Shown: positions 17,529 to 25,821, counted from the first letter of the stretch. The stretch is DNA of 64,000 nt from Deltaproteobacteria bacterium (GCA_020633415.1 JACKDQ010000006.1:282473-346472); one strand, 5' to 3'. Program-made: numbers and translations. The notes: generated from the sequence alone by a model not told the origin.

Positions 17529-18935
17529 ATGGCCCGGACCAACGACCTGCTTAGCCGGCGGAGTTTTGTGCAGATCGGTGCCGCCGGTCTGGCAACACTG
17601 CCGTTTTTCGCTTGCTCGACTGATAGCGATCACTGCCAGCGCAGTGCGCGCGACTTGCCCGCCGCACTGAGTGCGGGTCAAACGGCGCTCGATCTGTTTC
17701 CGCTCGGCGTGCAGGCCGGCGCAATAACAGGTGAGAGCGCGCTGATCTGGGGCTTCACGCAGGCGAGCACCGCAGCGCGACTGCGCGTGTTCAAGGCCGG
17801 CACTAAGGCCGAAGACGCCGAGGCGATCTACGACGAGCAAGTTTCAGCCCAGCAGGGCTACCTGCGGGTGCGCCTGGAAAATTTGCAGCCCGGTGCCCAC
17901 TACTACTACGCCTTTTTTGCTGACGACGAGCGCCGCTCGGCGATTGGGCGGTTTGTCAGCGGTGTCGCGGAGGACTGCCGGCGCCCGCTAATTTTGGCTG
18001 CTACTTCTTGTACAAAGTTTGACTACGCCCCATTTCGCTCGCTGGTCCGTGCGGCGGAACGCGAACTCGACCTGTTCATTCATCTCGGTGACATGTCCTA
18101 TAACGACGGCGCCCAGACTGCAGACGAGTACCGCGCGCTCTGGCACAAGACCCTCGCCGATCCGGGCTATCAGGCGATTCTCTCGCGCACGGGAATTTGC
18201 GCCACACTTGACGACCATGAGATCGTCGACAACTCGAAGCTCTATCCAGTCGATCCGGCGCTGATCGCAACAGCCCTCGATGCCTACGCCGAGAATGTCG
18301 CGATTCAGCTCGGCCCCGCACGGAAGATCTGGCGCAGCTACCGCTGGGGCAAGACCGCGGAGTTCTTCGTGCTGGATTGCCGCACTGAGCGCAAACCCGC
18401 GAGCCGCGAAACCGCGCAAGCAGAGTACATCAGCGAGGCGCAGCTGAGCTGGCTAACAAGCGCACTATCGGCCAGCCCCTGCCACTTCAAGGTGATGCTT
18501 AACTCGGTACCGATCACGCGCTTTCCCGATTTCTGGCCCGAGCAAGACGATCGCTGGCAAGGTTATGCCGCGCAGCGCCAGCGTCTGCTCGATCACATCG
18601 CCGACAACCAGATCCGTAATGTCTGGTGGCTGAGCGGGGATTTTCATATTGGCGTCGTCGCGCGCGTCGAGCCCGAGCCGGGCCATCGGCTGCACGGCAT
18701 GTGGGAGATTCTCGCTGGCCCCGGTGGGAACGCCGCAGAATTTTGGAAAGTTGTCGATGCGACACCGCACCTCAAGCGCATCGGTGTACCGCAAGAGCAA
18801 ATCATTCATTTCAGCAGTCGTATCGCCACAACGATCGTCACACTGGACCCAGTTACTGACACGGTCAATGTTGAGTTCATCGACGCGGAAACCGGTGAGA
18901 TGATGTTTAACCGGGCGCTCGTTTTTGGCGGCTGA
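17529..18935 (+). CDS. PhoD-like metallophosphatase, Tat-exported
   Basis: 468 aa from the ATG at 17529, with GGAG five bases upstream. The N-terminus has a twin-arginine signal (RRSFVQIG) followed by LPFFACS, a possible lipobox. PhoD-type domains follow: an N-terminal beta domain (ESALIWGFTQASTAARLRV) and a catalytic domain with FIHLGDMSYNDG, TLDDHEIVDNS and WLSGDFHIGV, the expected metal-binding motifs. PhoD enzymes are secreted calcium/iron phosphatases or phosphodiesterases. Tat dependence agrees with tatBC found further along the window. Confidence 0.9.
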   Translation: MARTNDLLSRRSFVQIGAAGLATLPFFACSTDSDHCQRSARDLPAALSAGQTALDLFPLGVQAGAITGESALIWGFTQASTAARLRVFKAGTKAEDAEAIYDEQVSAQQGYLRVRLENLQPGAHYYYAFFADDERRSAIGRFVSGVAEDCRRPLILAATSCTKFDYAPFRSLVRAAERELDLFIHLGDMSYNDGAQTADEYRALWHKTLADPGYQAILSRTGICATLDDHEIVDNSKLYPVDPALIATALDAYAENVAIQLGPARKIWRSYRWGKTAEFFVLDCRTERKPASRETAQAEYISEAQLSWLTSALSASPCHFKVMLNSVPITRFPDFWPEQDDRWQGYAAQRQRLLDHIADNQIRNVWWLSGDFHIGVVARVEPEPGHRLHGMWEILAGPGGNAAEFWKVVDATPHLKRIGVPQEQIIHFSSRIATTIVTLDPVTDTVNVEFIDAETGEMMFNRALVFGG

Positions 18936-19032
18936 CCGATCGCCGCGGCGCGCGGCGTCGAGCGATCGCACGTGATCGGCCCGCGTCGGTCGCTTAGCGA
19001 CCGCAGTGCAACTTGGGGGTTGCGAGAAGCAA

Positions 19033-19055
19033 ATGCCCATGGTTTACCTGGGCAT
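19033..19055 (+). promoter_or_regulatory. Inverted repeat over the two start codons of the PafA-like gene
   Basis: ATGCCCA at 19033-19039 pairs perfectly with TGGGCAT at 19049-19055, with a 9-nt loop. The first ATG is the likely start codon and the second arm contains the alternative ATG. In mRNA the hairpin would enclose the start codon and could dampen initiation. It may be chance, since coding sequence constrains it too. Confidence 0.3.
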
Positions 19056-20583
19056 GCGGCTAATCACCACGCTTCTGCTGCTCTCGACGGTTGTCGAGGC
19101 TCAACCACGAGTGACCAAGCCTGCGCTGACGCTGCTGATCATCGTCGATCAGTTGCCGAGTCAGCGACTGCAGCGCGCCCTGTCGAAGATGTTGGCGGCG
19201 GGGAATGCAAAACGGCCCGGCGGGTTTCGCTACCTGATCGCCCGCGGTGCCTACTATCCGCGGGCAGTCTTCGACGTGCTCCACGCCGTGACAGCACCGG
19301 GCCATGCCACACTGCTCAGCGGTGCCTACCCAGCGCAGCACGGTATCGTGCTCAACAGCTGGTACGATCGAAAGGCGCGAGCAGTGGTGCTCGCCACTGA
19401 AGACGCGCGCTGCCAGATGATCGGAGCGTCTGGCATCTGTCACTCGGCGCATCGCCTAAGGGCACCGACCCTCGGCGAGGCCATCAAGATCGCTGATCCG
19501 CAGGCGCGCTTGGCCAGTGTGGCGATCAAGCATCGCGCCGCGGTACTGATGGCCGGCAACTTGGCCGATCGCGTCTTTTGGCTCGACGTCGACACCTGGC
19601 GCTGGGTGACCAGCAGCGCATACCGTGACCTGCTCCCCGAATATGCACTCGCGCTCAACCGCAAGTTGGCAGCTATGCGCGGCCAGAAGCTGGCTTGGAA
19701 AGCCCGCGGCGTCGATCGTCTACTGTCGATCGGTACACGCGAGGCACTCGGCACCCCCTACGCCGCGCAAATGACCGCCGACCTCGCACTGGCGACCCTG
19801 CGCGGCGAAGCCCTCGGCAAACGTGGCCACCCCGATCTATTGACGATCAGCTTTTCGAGCACCGACTACGCCGGTCACGACTACGGCGCCAAAGCACCAG
19901 AGGTGCTAGACACCCTGCTCGCCGTCGATCGCGCGATTTCGCGCATCCTCAGCGCGGTCAGTCAACAGCTTGGCGGCCTCGATCGTGTGCTGATCGTCGT
20001 TAGTTCGGACCACGGCGCCGCGCCCAAGGTTCGGCGCGTCACAGGATCCGGTGATCAGTTTCAGGATCACTGGCGCAAGCGACTCGAGCAGGGACTGAGC
20101 AAGAGTTTCGGCCCCGATCGCTACATCGCCGCCGACAGCTACTTCAACTATTGGCTCGACGATGCCGCCCTCGCCCGACACCGGATCAAACGACAACTGG
20201 CGCTAAAGCGAGCCAAGGAGCTATTGATCGATCAGCCGGGCGTGCGCCAGGTGCTCACCGCTGATGATACCGCCAGCGGCAAGATCACCAGCGCAGTGCC
20301 CGCCAGCCAGGTCGCCAACGGCTATCTAGCGGGATTGAGCGGTGACATCGTCGTGATCGGCAAGCGCTACGTCGTGCCGGGAAAAAACCCGGGTGACCAT
20401 GGCACCGGCTACAGCTATGACACCTGCGTGCCGCTTCTGATCGCCGGTGCGCTGATCGCACCAGGTCAGCGCTTGGCGAACGCTCGAACGATCGACATCG
20501 TGCCGACGATCAGCCACATTTTGCAGATCACACCGCCGGCGATGGCTCACGGTCGCGTGCTGACCGAGGCGCTTCGCCGCTAG
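19033..20583 (+). CDS. PafA-like alkaline phosphatase / type I phosphodiesterase
   Basis: 516 aa from the ATG at 19033, which has GAGAAG just upstream; ATG at 19054 would also preserve the signal peptide (LITTLLLLSTVVEA). The alkaline-phosphatase superfamily nucleophile block is HAVTAPGHATLLSGAYPAQHG, with Thr as likely nucleophile. Metal-ligand blocks SFSSTDYAGHDYG and VVSSDHGAAP follow, and the C-terminal GDHGTGYSYD supplies the last His. It should hydrolyse phosphomonoesters in the periplasm. It lies 97 bp after the PhoD-like gene, making a small phosphate-scavenging pair. Confidence 0.9.
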   Translation: MPMVYLGMRLITTLLLLSTVVEAQPRVTKPALTLLIIVDQLPSQRLQRALSKMLAAGNAKRPGGFRYLIARGAYYPRAVFDVLHAVTAPGHATLLSGAYPAQHGIVLNSWYDRKARAVVLATEDARCQMIGASGICHSAHRLRAPTLGEAIKIADPQARLASVAIKHRAAVLMAGNLADRVFWLDVDTWRWVTSSAYRDLLPEYALALNRKLAAMRGQKLAWKARGVDRLLSIGTREALGTPYAAQMTADLALATLRGEALGKRGHPDLLTISFSSTDYAGHDYGAKAPEVLDTLLAVDRAISRILSAVSQQLGGLDRVLIVVSSDHGAAPKVRRVTGSGDQFQDHWRKRLEQGLSKSFGPDRYIAADSYFNYWLDDAALARHRIKRQLALKRAKELLIDQPGVRQVLTADDTASGKITSAVPASQVANGYLAGLSGDIVVIGKRYVVPGKNPGDHGTGYSYDTCVPLLIAGALIAPGQRLANARTIDIVPTISHILQITPPAMAHGRVLTEALRR

Positions 20584-20594
20584 CGCGGGCGCGC

Positions 20595-21305
20595 TCAGCC
20601 CGCTCGCAGAATCTGCTCGACGCTGGGCTCGATTCGACTGGGGAAGGTTGGCGGGGAAACCTGTCGCCGCGCCGGCGGGCCGCCAGCCCAGCGACCCAGA
20701 CGCGGCGTCGGACGCGCTTGGCGAAAGGCGACGCTGATCCGTTCACCTGCCTGGCTCTGTTTCGGCACGCAGTGCTCGAAATGCATCTGACAGCTTCCGC
20801 CCATGACCACCAGATCTCCCCAGCCGACGTTGAAGCCAAAGGACGCGCCACCGCCACGCGGCCGCAGCATGAACCTTCGCGGCTCCCCCAGCGATACCAA
20901 GGCGACGATCGACTCATCCCAATGTTCCATTTCCGTCTCGGCGTGCCAGGCTACGCTGTCTTGTCCGTCGCGGTAACGCGCAAAGCCAACGCGCTCGATC
21001 GGATAGCTATAGTGATCACCGAGCAGACGCGCCATACGCTCGACGATCGGCAAATCGAGCTGATCGCGCGCAACGCTGGCGACCAAACGCGGCACATCAA
21101 CCACGCGGTCGTACATCGCGCGCTGCTGGGCCTGCCAGGGCAGCCGGTCGGCCAGCTCGCAAAACAGGGTCTGGTGGCCAGCCACCCATCCCGGCAGGTG
21201 ATCAAACCAGGCACCGGACCCCAGATCGGTGCGAACCGCCTGTGACAACGTCGCATTGATGGCCGGCTTGTCGCGGCCGAGCAAGGGCAGCTGGGCAAAG
21301 TTCAT
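20595..21305 (-). CDS. alkB: AlkB-like 2-oxoglutarate/iron dioxygenase
   Basis: 236 aa from the ATG at 21305, with a strong AGGGAGG ribosome binding site; longer in-frame starts lie in the promoter and are rejected. The dioxygenase core shows YPIERVGFARYRDG, WHAETE (first iron His, with Glu where the family has Asp), SLGEPRRFMLRP, GDLVVMGGSCQMHFEHCVPK (second iron His) and GERISVAFR (2-oxoglutarate Arg). AlkB proteins repair N-alkylated DNA or RNA bases by oxidative demethylation. The promoter carries a candidate LexA box, which agrees with a repair role. The His-X-Glu variant leaves some doubt about activity. Confidence 0.9.
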   Translation of the reverse strand: MNFAQLPLLGRDKPAINATLSQAVRTDLGSGAWFDHLPGWVAGHQTLFCELADRLPWQAQQRAMYDRVVDVPRLVASVARDQLDLPIVERMARLLGDHYSYPIERVGFARYRDGQDSVAWHAETEMEHWDESIVALVSLGEPRRFMLRPRGGGASFGFNVGWGDLVVMGGSCQMHFEHCVPKQSQAGERISVAFRQARPTPRLGRWAGGPPARRQVSPPTFPSRIEPSVEQILRAG

Positions 21306-21342
21306 TTTCGTGCCTCCCTGTGTGGTCAACAGCACGTTCAAC

Positions 21343-21370
21343 AGCATACTGAACAAATGAACAGTGTCAA
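21343..21370 (-). promoter_or_regulatory. Promoter of alkB
   Basis: On the minus strand a perfect -35 TTGACA (plus positions 21365-21370) is separated by 16 bp from a -10 TATGCT (21343-21348). Transcription would start about 30 bp upstream of the alkB ATG. It is one of the clearest sigma-70 promoters in the window. The divergent rhomboid gene may use TACAAT at 21409-21414 as its -10. Confidence 0.65.
21348..21364 (-). promoter_or_regulatory. Candidate LexA operator in the alkB promoter
   Basis: The minus-strand 17-mer reads CTGTTCATTTGTTCAGT and fills the spacer between the -35 and -10. By my recollection the Myxococcus xanthus LexA box is CTRHAMRYBYGTTCAGS; the site agrees at 15 of 17 positions, with mismatches at positions 5 and 17. 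A repressor bound here would block RNA polymerase directly, giving DNA-damage control of alkB. Confidence 0.5.
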
Positions 21371-21445
21371 GCCAGGCTAATGACTTTTTTTGTGAACAGC
21401 GCTTAGCGTACAATCGAAGCACACCCAACTCGGCAGGCTTGCTCG

Positions 21446-22951
21446 ATGATCATTCCGATCGGTCACGATCAGGGCGTCTTTCGCGTGCCCTACGTCACCG
21501 CGACGATAATTGCGCTTTGTTTGTTGCTTCAGGCGTTCAGCTGCAGCCAGCAAAAGAGCGATTTCGAGGTCCGTCGGCTCTCCGAACAGCGCCAACTGCT
21601 GCTCGATCGCGCTTGGCGCCATCACGGCAGCCAGTACGTCAAGCTGCATCTCCCCGAGCTAAACGCGGACCTGAGCCAATTGGACCAGCGCCGGCGCCCA
21701 CCATCCCGGGAACTGCGACAGCGCGCCCATCAATTGCGCCGTCTACGGGCGCGATTCGCCCGAGACTTCGCCGCAGGCAAGGTCGCTGACCGGACAGACG
21801 CGAACTACCGCGCGCTCAAGGAGCTCGATGCGCAGGCGTTCGGTAGTCGCCGGCTCTTCGGCTACGCATACCGTTCTGGGGCGCCACTTTACACGCTGAT
21901 CACCCACGCCTTTCTTCACGGCGGCTGGCTGCACGTTGTCGGCAACATGCTCTTTCTCTGGATGTGCGGCTGCAATATCGAAGATCGCTGGGGTCGATTG
22001 TTGTGGACGGGCCTATACCTCAGCGGGGCGGCGATTTCGGCGCTGACTTTTGCGGCGACGCGCGGTTTCGATAGCGAGATCCCGTTGATCGGCGCATCGG
22101 GAGCGGTCGCGGCAGCGATGGGAGCGTTTCTCGTGCTTTACCATCGCACGACGATTCGCCTCGCTTACGCGTTCTTCTACGCGTTCCGCTTCTATCGCGG
22201 CGTGTTTCAGATGCGCGCGCTTTGGGCCCTTCCGCTGTGGTTCGGCCAACAGCTGATCGGCATGGCGCTCGAAGGACCGTTGGTACCCGTTGCCTACTCG
22301 GCTCATGTCGGCGGATTCGTCTTCGGCGTCGGCTTTGCTTTGGCGATGCGCGGGCTAGGCATCGACCGGCGCATTCAAGTTCGCGAAGAGCGCAAGGCGA
22401 CGGTGTTTGAGGAGCACCCGCTGTTTGTCGAGGCATTGCGTCAGCGCGACGCAGGCAACCATGCCCAGGCAGAGCAAGCGCTAAAGACGCTACTCCTCGA
22501 AGATCCAAATCACCTTGATGCAAGTCTCGAACATTTTCGGCTAACGCTGCCGCGCCGCGACCTGCACGAGTGCGGCAGGGCGGCGAGCAAGGCGGCGCTG
22601 CTTTGCCGCCGCGCCGGCGATTTCGCCACGACGCGCCAAGTGTATAGCGAGCTCAAAGATGCCTGCGGCAAAGTATCGCTCACGCCCCGCGCGCTGTTCG
22701 CCATCGCCGAGGCGTTCGGCGATCACGACCCTAAGATCGCAGCCGAGCTGTTCGCCACGCTGGCCAACGCCTACCCGAGCGACCCACTGGCCCCGCGGGC
22801 GCGCTTGTTCGCCGCACGCATCCTCGCCGAAAAGCTCGCGTTGCCGCACGACGCGCGGGCGCAGCTCGAACGCGTGATTGTCGATCAACGAGAAAGCGCC
22901 TTCGCCGACCAGGCGCGGCGGCAACTGGCCGAATTAGCTCAACGCGGCTAG
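21446..22951 (+). CDS. Rhomboid-family intramembrane serine protease with TPR-like tail
   Basis: 501 aa. The first membrane helix (about 16-34) is followed by a 100-residue basic insertion, then the rhomboid core: HAFLHGGWLHVVGNMLFLWMCG at about 154-175, the catalytic Ser 218 in GASGAVAAAMG, and the catalytic His 287 in SAHVGGFVFG. From about residue 320 a soluble alpha-helical region with TPR-like repeats follows (AEQALKTLLLEDPNHLDASLEHFRL). Rhomboids cleave membrane proteins inside the bilayer; the TPR-like tail probably binds partners in the cytoplasm. The gene is divergent from alkB. Confidence 0.92.
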   Translation: MIIPIGHDQGVFRVPYVTATIIALCLLLQAFSCSQQKSDFEVRRLSEQRQLLLDRAWRHHGSQYVKLHLPELNADLSQLDQRRRPPSRELRQRAHQLRRLRARFARDFAAGKVADRTDANYRALKELDAQAFGSRRLFGYAYRSGAPLYTLITHAFLHGGWLHVVGNMLFLWMCGCNIEDRWGRLLWTGLYLSGAAISALTFAATRGFDSEIPLIGASGAVAAAMGAFLVLYHRTTIRLAYAFFYAFRFYRGVFQMRALWALPLWFGQQLIGMALEGPLVPVAYSAHVGGFVFGVGFALAMRGLGIDRRIQVREERKATVFEEHPLFVEALRQRDAGNHAQAEQALKTLLLEDPNHLDASLEHFRLTLPRRDLHECGRAASKAALLCRRAGDFATTRQVYSELKDACGKVSLTPRALFAIAEAFGDHDPKIAAELFATLANAYPSDPLAPRARLFAARILAEKLALPHDARAQLERVIVDQRESAFADQARRQLAELAQRG

Positions 22952-22967
22952 CAAAGCGACGAAGAGC

Positions 22968-23432
22968 TTAGTTGCCAGCGGTACTTTTGCGCCGCTCGGC
23001 GCGGTCGCGCTCGACCTCTTCTTTGTAGCTAACGCTGTAGCGCGTCCAGGGGCGCAACCGCAGCCGCTTGTAGCCGATCGGCTCGCCGTTGCCCTCGCAG
23101 ATCCCATACTCGCCGGTCTGCATGCGCCCGATCGCGGCCTCGACTTCGCGAAGCAGCTTGTATTCCTTGTCGGCGAAGCGCAGCAAGTAAGCCTGGTCCG
23201 CCGCGTGACTGGCTTGATCGCCCTCATCGCTCAGACCGTCGCGCGTCTCCGTGGCTTCACCCACGTGGCGCTTCAACCCCTCGCGAAGCCGCTTCCGCTC
23301 GTCAATCAGCAGCTGCTGCAGCTCACGAAGCTGCGCTGCGCTTAGCTCCGCCTCCGGATTCGCCAGCGGCGCTGGGCTATCGAGCGCCGCAGCACTCTTG
23401 GGATCGGTTTTTTTGGTCCGGGTTGTGGACAT
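22968..23432 (-). CDS. DksA/TraR-like protein lacking the zinc cysteines
   Basis: 154 aa. The N-terminal coiled coil (LQQLLIDERKRLREGLKRHV) and the DksA-type turn lead to the finger region YGICEGNGEPIGYKRLRLRPW. In DksA this region has four zinc cysteines (CxxCG and later CxxC); here only one Cys remains and the second pair is replaced by SVSY. An Ala/Pro-rich N-terminal extension of about 30 residues is added. DksA binds the RNA polymerase secondary channel and works with ppGpp. This protein probably keeps the fold without zinc, as Cys-poor paralogs do elsewhere. It is divergent from sufE. Confidence 0.85.
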   Translation of the reverse strand: MSTTRTKKTDPKSAAALDSPAPLANPEAELSAAQLRELQQLLIDERKRLREGLKRHVGEATETRDGLSDEGDQASHAADQAYLLRFADKEYKLLREVEAAIGRMQTGEYGICEGNGEPIGYKRLRLRPWTRYSVSYKEEVERDRAERRKSTAGN

Positions 23433-23624
23433 CGCCGTCTCCTACCCTGTAAACACTCGGCGCGCCCCTTCGGGCCGCTGCGCCGAAACACAGAGCGATA
23501 CTTGAAAAAAAGCGTAGTTGGCTACCACGAAAACTGGGTAATTGGCAATCTAGCGTTTTTCTTGACTCCGATCTTAGCCTGTCAGCCCGGCGGTCGATAT
23601 ACTTAGTAAGCAAAAGCGGCATTG

Positions 23625-24134
23625 ATGATGGAAGTCACCCTCGAACGAATTCTGGAAAACTTTGAAGTCCTTGATGATTGGGCTGATCGCTACCGCTACA
23701 TCATCGACTTGGGAAAGCGCCTGCCGCGGCTGCCCGAGCACTGCCGACAAGAATGCAACCGAATAAACGGCTGTGTCAGTCAGGTCTGGTTGGTCAGCGG
23801 TTCAGAGGCCGATGCCACGCGGGTGCTGCTCGAAGAAGCGGCCCGTGACGCCGGTGCGCGGCCGAGCGAATACGATCCACGCTGTCCGATGTGGTTCGGA
23901 GCCGACAGCGACGCACATATCGTCCGTGGATTGATCGCGATCCTAATGCATATGTTTTGCGGCAAAACCCCCGAAGAGATCCTGGCGCTCGATCCCAAAC
24001 CGATCTTTGAGCAGATGGGGTTGGACTCTCACCTCTCGGTCAGTCGCAGCAACGGCTTGCACGCGATGGTCAAGCGCGTCAAACAGCTCGCTGCCGAGCA
24101 GATCGCCCGGCAGAACAACAACGGCTCCGACTAG
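23625..24134 (+). CDS. sufE: SufE-like sulfur acceptor protein
   Basis: 169 aa from ATG 23625 (ATG 23628 is equally possible). SufE features are WADRYRYIIDLGKRLP, and CNRINGCVSQVWL, in which the Cys of NGC is the persulfide acceptor. The family accepts sulfur from the SufS cysteine desulfurase for iron-sulfur cluster assembly. No suf operon lies nearby, so it is a stand-alone copy. A TATACT at 23598-23603 could be its -10 element. Iron-sulfur enzymes such as BioB elsewhere in the window depend on this pathway. Confidence 0.92.
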   Translation: MMEVTLERILENFEVLDDWADRYRYIIDLGKRLPRLPEHCRQECNRINGCVSQVWLVSGSEADATRVLLEEAARDAGARPSEYDPRCPMWFGADSDAHIVRGLIAILMHMFCGKTPEEILALDPKPIFEQMGLDSHLSVSRSNGLHAMVKRVKQLAAEQIARQNNNGSD

Positions 24135-24138
24135 CCTG

Positions 24139-24888
24139 CTAGCGACGACCAGCAACTGCAACGCGCGGATGTTCACCCGATCGGTGGGTCGTGGGCAGCG
24201 CCTTGCCGTCCGCATATTCGCGCAGCGCGTCCAGATCGCGAATTCGGCATCCTCCGCGCTGCCAATCCAGCACGCCGGCGCGACGCAGCGCTGCCACCTC
24301 TTTGGCGATCGCCCGTAGACTTACCCCGAGCAGGTCGGCCAGGTCTGTTTGCGTCACCTCGACGATCGCCAGATTCGCCATGTCGATGCTTTCACGCTCC
24401 AACTCGGTGAGCAGATAGCTCGCTAGTCGCGTACGCAAGCGGCTGAGTGCGAACACGCGTTCGTTGGAGACGGCGATGCAATGCCGTCGACTGATATCGG
24501 ACAACACGGCAAGGGAGAAGGCGTGCTCCCGTCTAACCAATTCGAGGAAGCTGTCCTTCGGCACCCACAGTAGGGTGCTGTAGGTCAGGGCTTGAACGCT
24601 GTGCATGCTGCGCTCGCTGCCCGACAACAGCTCAAACTCGCCGAATACTGCCGGTGCGCGCAGGTCACGAATCGCCACACGCATGCCACCCTCACCACTG
24701 TGATAGAGCTGCACGCGCCCCTCGAGCAAGACGCAAAAGTGCTCGGCCAAATCTCCTTCGCGCTTTACCGTTGCTCGTGCGCGATAGGTTCGCGCGGTCG
24801 CCGAGAGGCAGACTTGCTGCAGCGCCGCCTCCGACAATGTCCCCAACACGGGATGATTTGCCAGCGCGCCGTATAGTCGACTACTCAT
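24139..24888 (-). CDS. Crp/Fnr-family transcription regulator
   Basis: 249 aa. Residues about 12-130 form a cyclic-nucleotide-binding beta barrel (VKREGDLAEHFCVLLEGRVQLYHSG, VFGEFELLSG). A long helix leads to the winged helix-turn-helix at about 175-215 (VTQTDLADLLGVSLRAIAKEVAALRRAGVL). There are no Fnr-type N-terminal cysteines, so it is not an oxygen sensor of that type. The effector is unknown. It ends four bases from sufE, convergent to it, and its own promoter lies in the 24889-25331 gap. Confidence 0.92.
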   Translation of the reverse strand: MSSRLYGALANHPVLGTLSEAALQQVCLSATARTYRARATVKREGDLAEHFCVLLEGRVQLYHSGEGGMRVAIRDLRAPAVFGEFELLSGSERSMHSVQALTYSTLLWVPKDSFLELVRREHAFSLAVLSDISRRHCIAVSNERVFALSRLRTRLASYLLTELERESIDMANLAIVEVTQTDLADLLGVSLRAIAKEVAALRRAGVLDWQRGGCRIRDLDALREYADGKALPTTHRSGEHPRVAVAGRR

Positions 24889-25248
24889 CTCGACCTCCTT
24901 CGCGCAGCGGTGATAAATCCAGGGAACTCGATCGCCTCAACTCAGCAACAAGCTTGCTCACCATCACATCCTCGTCCGTCAGCGTAATCGGTCGGTATCG
25001 CGACCTCAGCCCTACAAACACAGCTGCGCGGAACGAGTTGCGCTAGTTCGTGAACAAGTATCCGACACCCGTTGACTGCACCCGTTCGGGCGTCGAAAAC
25101 GCTGGGGAAAATCGCCCTCTGCGCGCTGGAAAAAAATGCGCGAGGGGGCGTCACTGGGCGCTTTCGAGGGCGCATTCCTGCACGACTGCACGTTGCTTGG
25201 GTGCCAATCGCCGCGGACGCGCTGGGTGCCGAAGGGGATACAAACACG

Positions 25249-25283
25249 ACGACCCACCCGAGCACAGAGCCCAGGTGGGTCGT
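25249..25283 (-). terminator. Inverted repeat downstream of rpmB, distal
   Basis: A 10-bp perfect stem (ACGACCCACC with GGTGGGTCGT) and a 15-nt loop. There is no T run after it on the minus strand, so it may be a 3'-end stabiliser or protein site rather than a terminator. Confidence 0.35.
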
Positions 25284-25292
25284 TGGTTGGAA

Positions 25293-25315
25293 CGGCGGCC
25301 TCAGCTCGGCCGCCG
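25293..25315 (-). terminator. Hairpin just after rpmB
   Basis: An 8-bp GC-only stem (CGGCGGCC with GGCCGCCG) around a 7-nt loop, 17 bp past the rpmB stop on the minus strand. Only two T follow immediately, so it is a weak intrinsic terminator at best. Confidence 0.45.
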
Positions 25316-25331
25316 GTAGGTCAGCGTCGCT

Positions 25332-25571
25332 CTAGCAAATATCGTTGAGCGACAAGCCGACCGAACGCAGGTAAGGCATCAGGCCGTTTTTGTCGATCGT
25401 CCGCAGCGCGCGCGCCGAAACGCGGATTCTCACGGTACGACCCAGCTCAGGAATGAACAGCCGCTTGTATTGCAGGTTGGGCAACTGGCGATGGCGCGTC
25501 TTGCGGTTCGAGTGCGAAACGCGGTTACCAGAGAGCGGCCGTTTGCCGCTGAGTTTACATACGCGAGACAT
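25332..25571 (-). CDS. rpmB: 50S ribosomal protein L28
   Basis: 79 aa from the ATG at 25571 (the frame stays open upstream, but SRVCKLSGKRPLSGNRVSHSNRKT is the family start). The L28 hallmarks are KRPLSGNRVSHSNRKTRHRQLPNLQYKRLF and RIRVSARALRTIDKNGL. It is a structural protein of the large subunit. It lies 17 bp downstream of a 65-aa conserved-looking gene and shares its transcript. Confidence 0.96.
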   Translation of the reverse strand: MSRVCKLSGKRPLSGNRVSHSNRKTRHRQLPNLQYKRLFIPELGRTVRIRVSARALRTIDKNGLMPYLRSVGLSLNDIC

Positions 25572-25588
25572 CGTAGAACTCCTAAACG

Positions 25589-25786
25589 CTACTTGCGAAC
25601 CCACTCGTGGGGAAAGTCTTTGTAGCACCCGCGGGTAACCGGATAGGCTTTGCCGGTCTTGTCACAAATGTAGAACATCCCACCGGGAATGCGCTTAACG
25701 AGACGCATTTCAGTATTGGTTTCCGGGCAGTAAACGACCAGACGCTGGTTGTCACGAGCTGCCGGGTTGTTTTTGGAAACGGCCAT
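25589..25786 (-). CDS. 65-aa basic protein co-transcribed with rpmB
   Basis: Unrecognised. 65 residues, basic, with three Cys (VVYCPETNTEM, FYICDKTGKAYPVTRGCYKDF). The pattern resembles small ribosomal zinc ribbons such as L33 or L36 in size and charge but does not match either. The start ATG has GTAGGAGTG upstream. It is first in a two-gene unit with rpmB, 17 bp apart, which suggests a ribosome-linked job. Confidence 0.75.
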   Translation of the reverse strand: MAVSKNNPAARDNQRLVVYCPETNTEMRLVKRIPGGMFYICDKTGKAYPVTRGCYKDFPHEWVRK

Positions 25787-25821
25787 TTTTCAACACTCCT
25801 ACCGGCTTAGCGGCGCTGAAG

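Larger units (their letters stand above)
24889..25331. other. Intergenic region between crp-like gene and rpmB
   Basis: 443 bp with no gene I can support. It should hold the promoter of the Crp/Fnr gene on its left side and the transcription end of the rpmB unit on its right side, where two inverted repeats lie (25249-25283 and 25293-25315). Confidence 0.6.
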
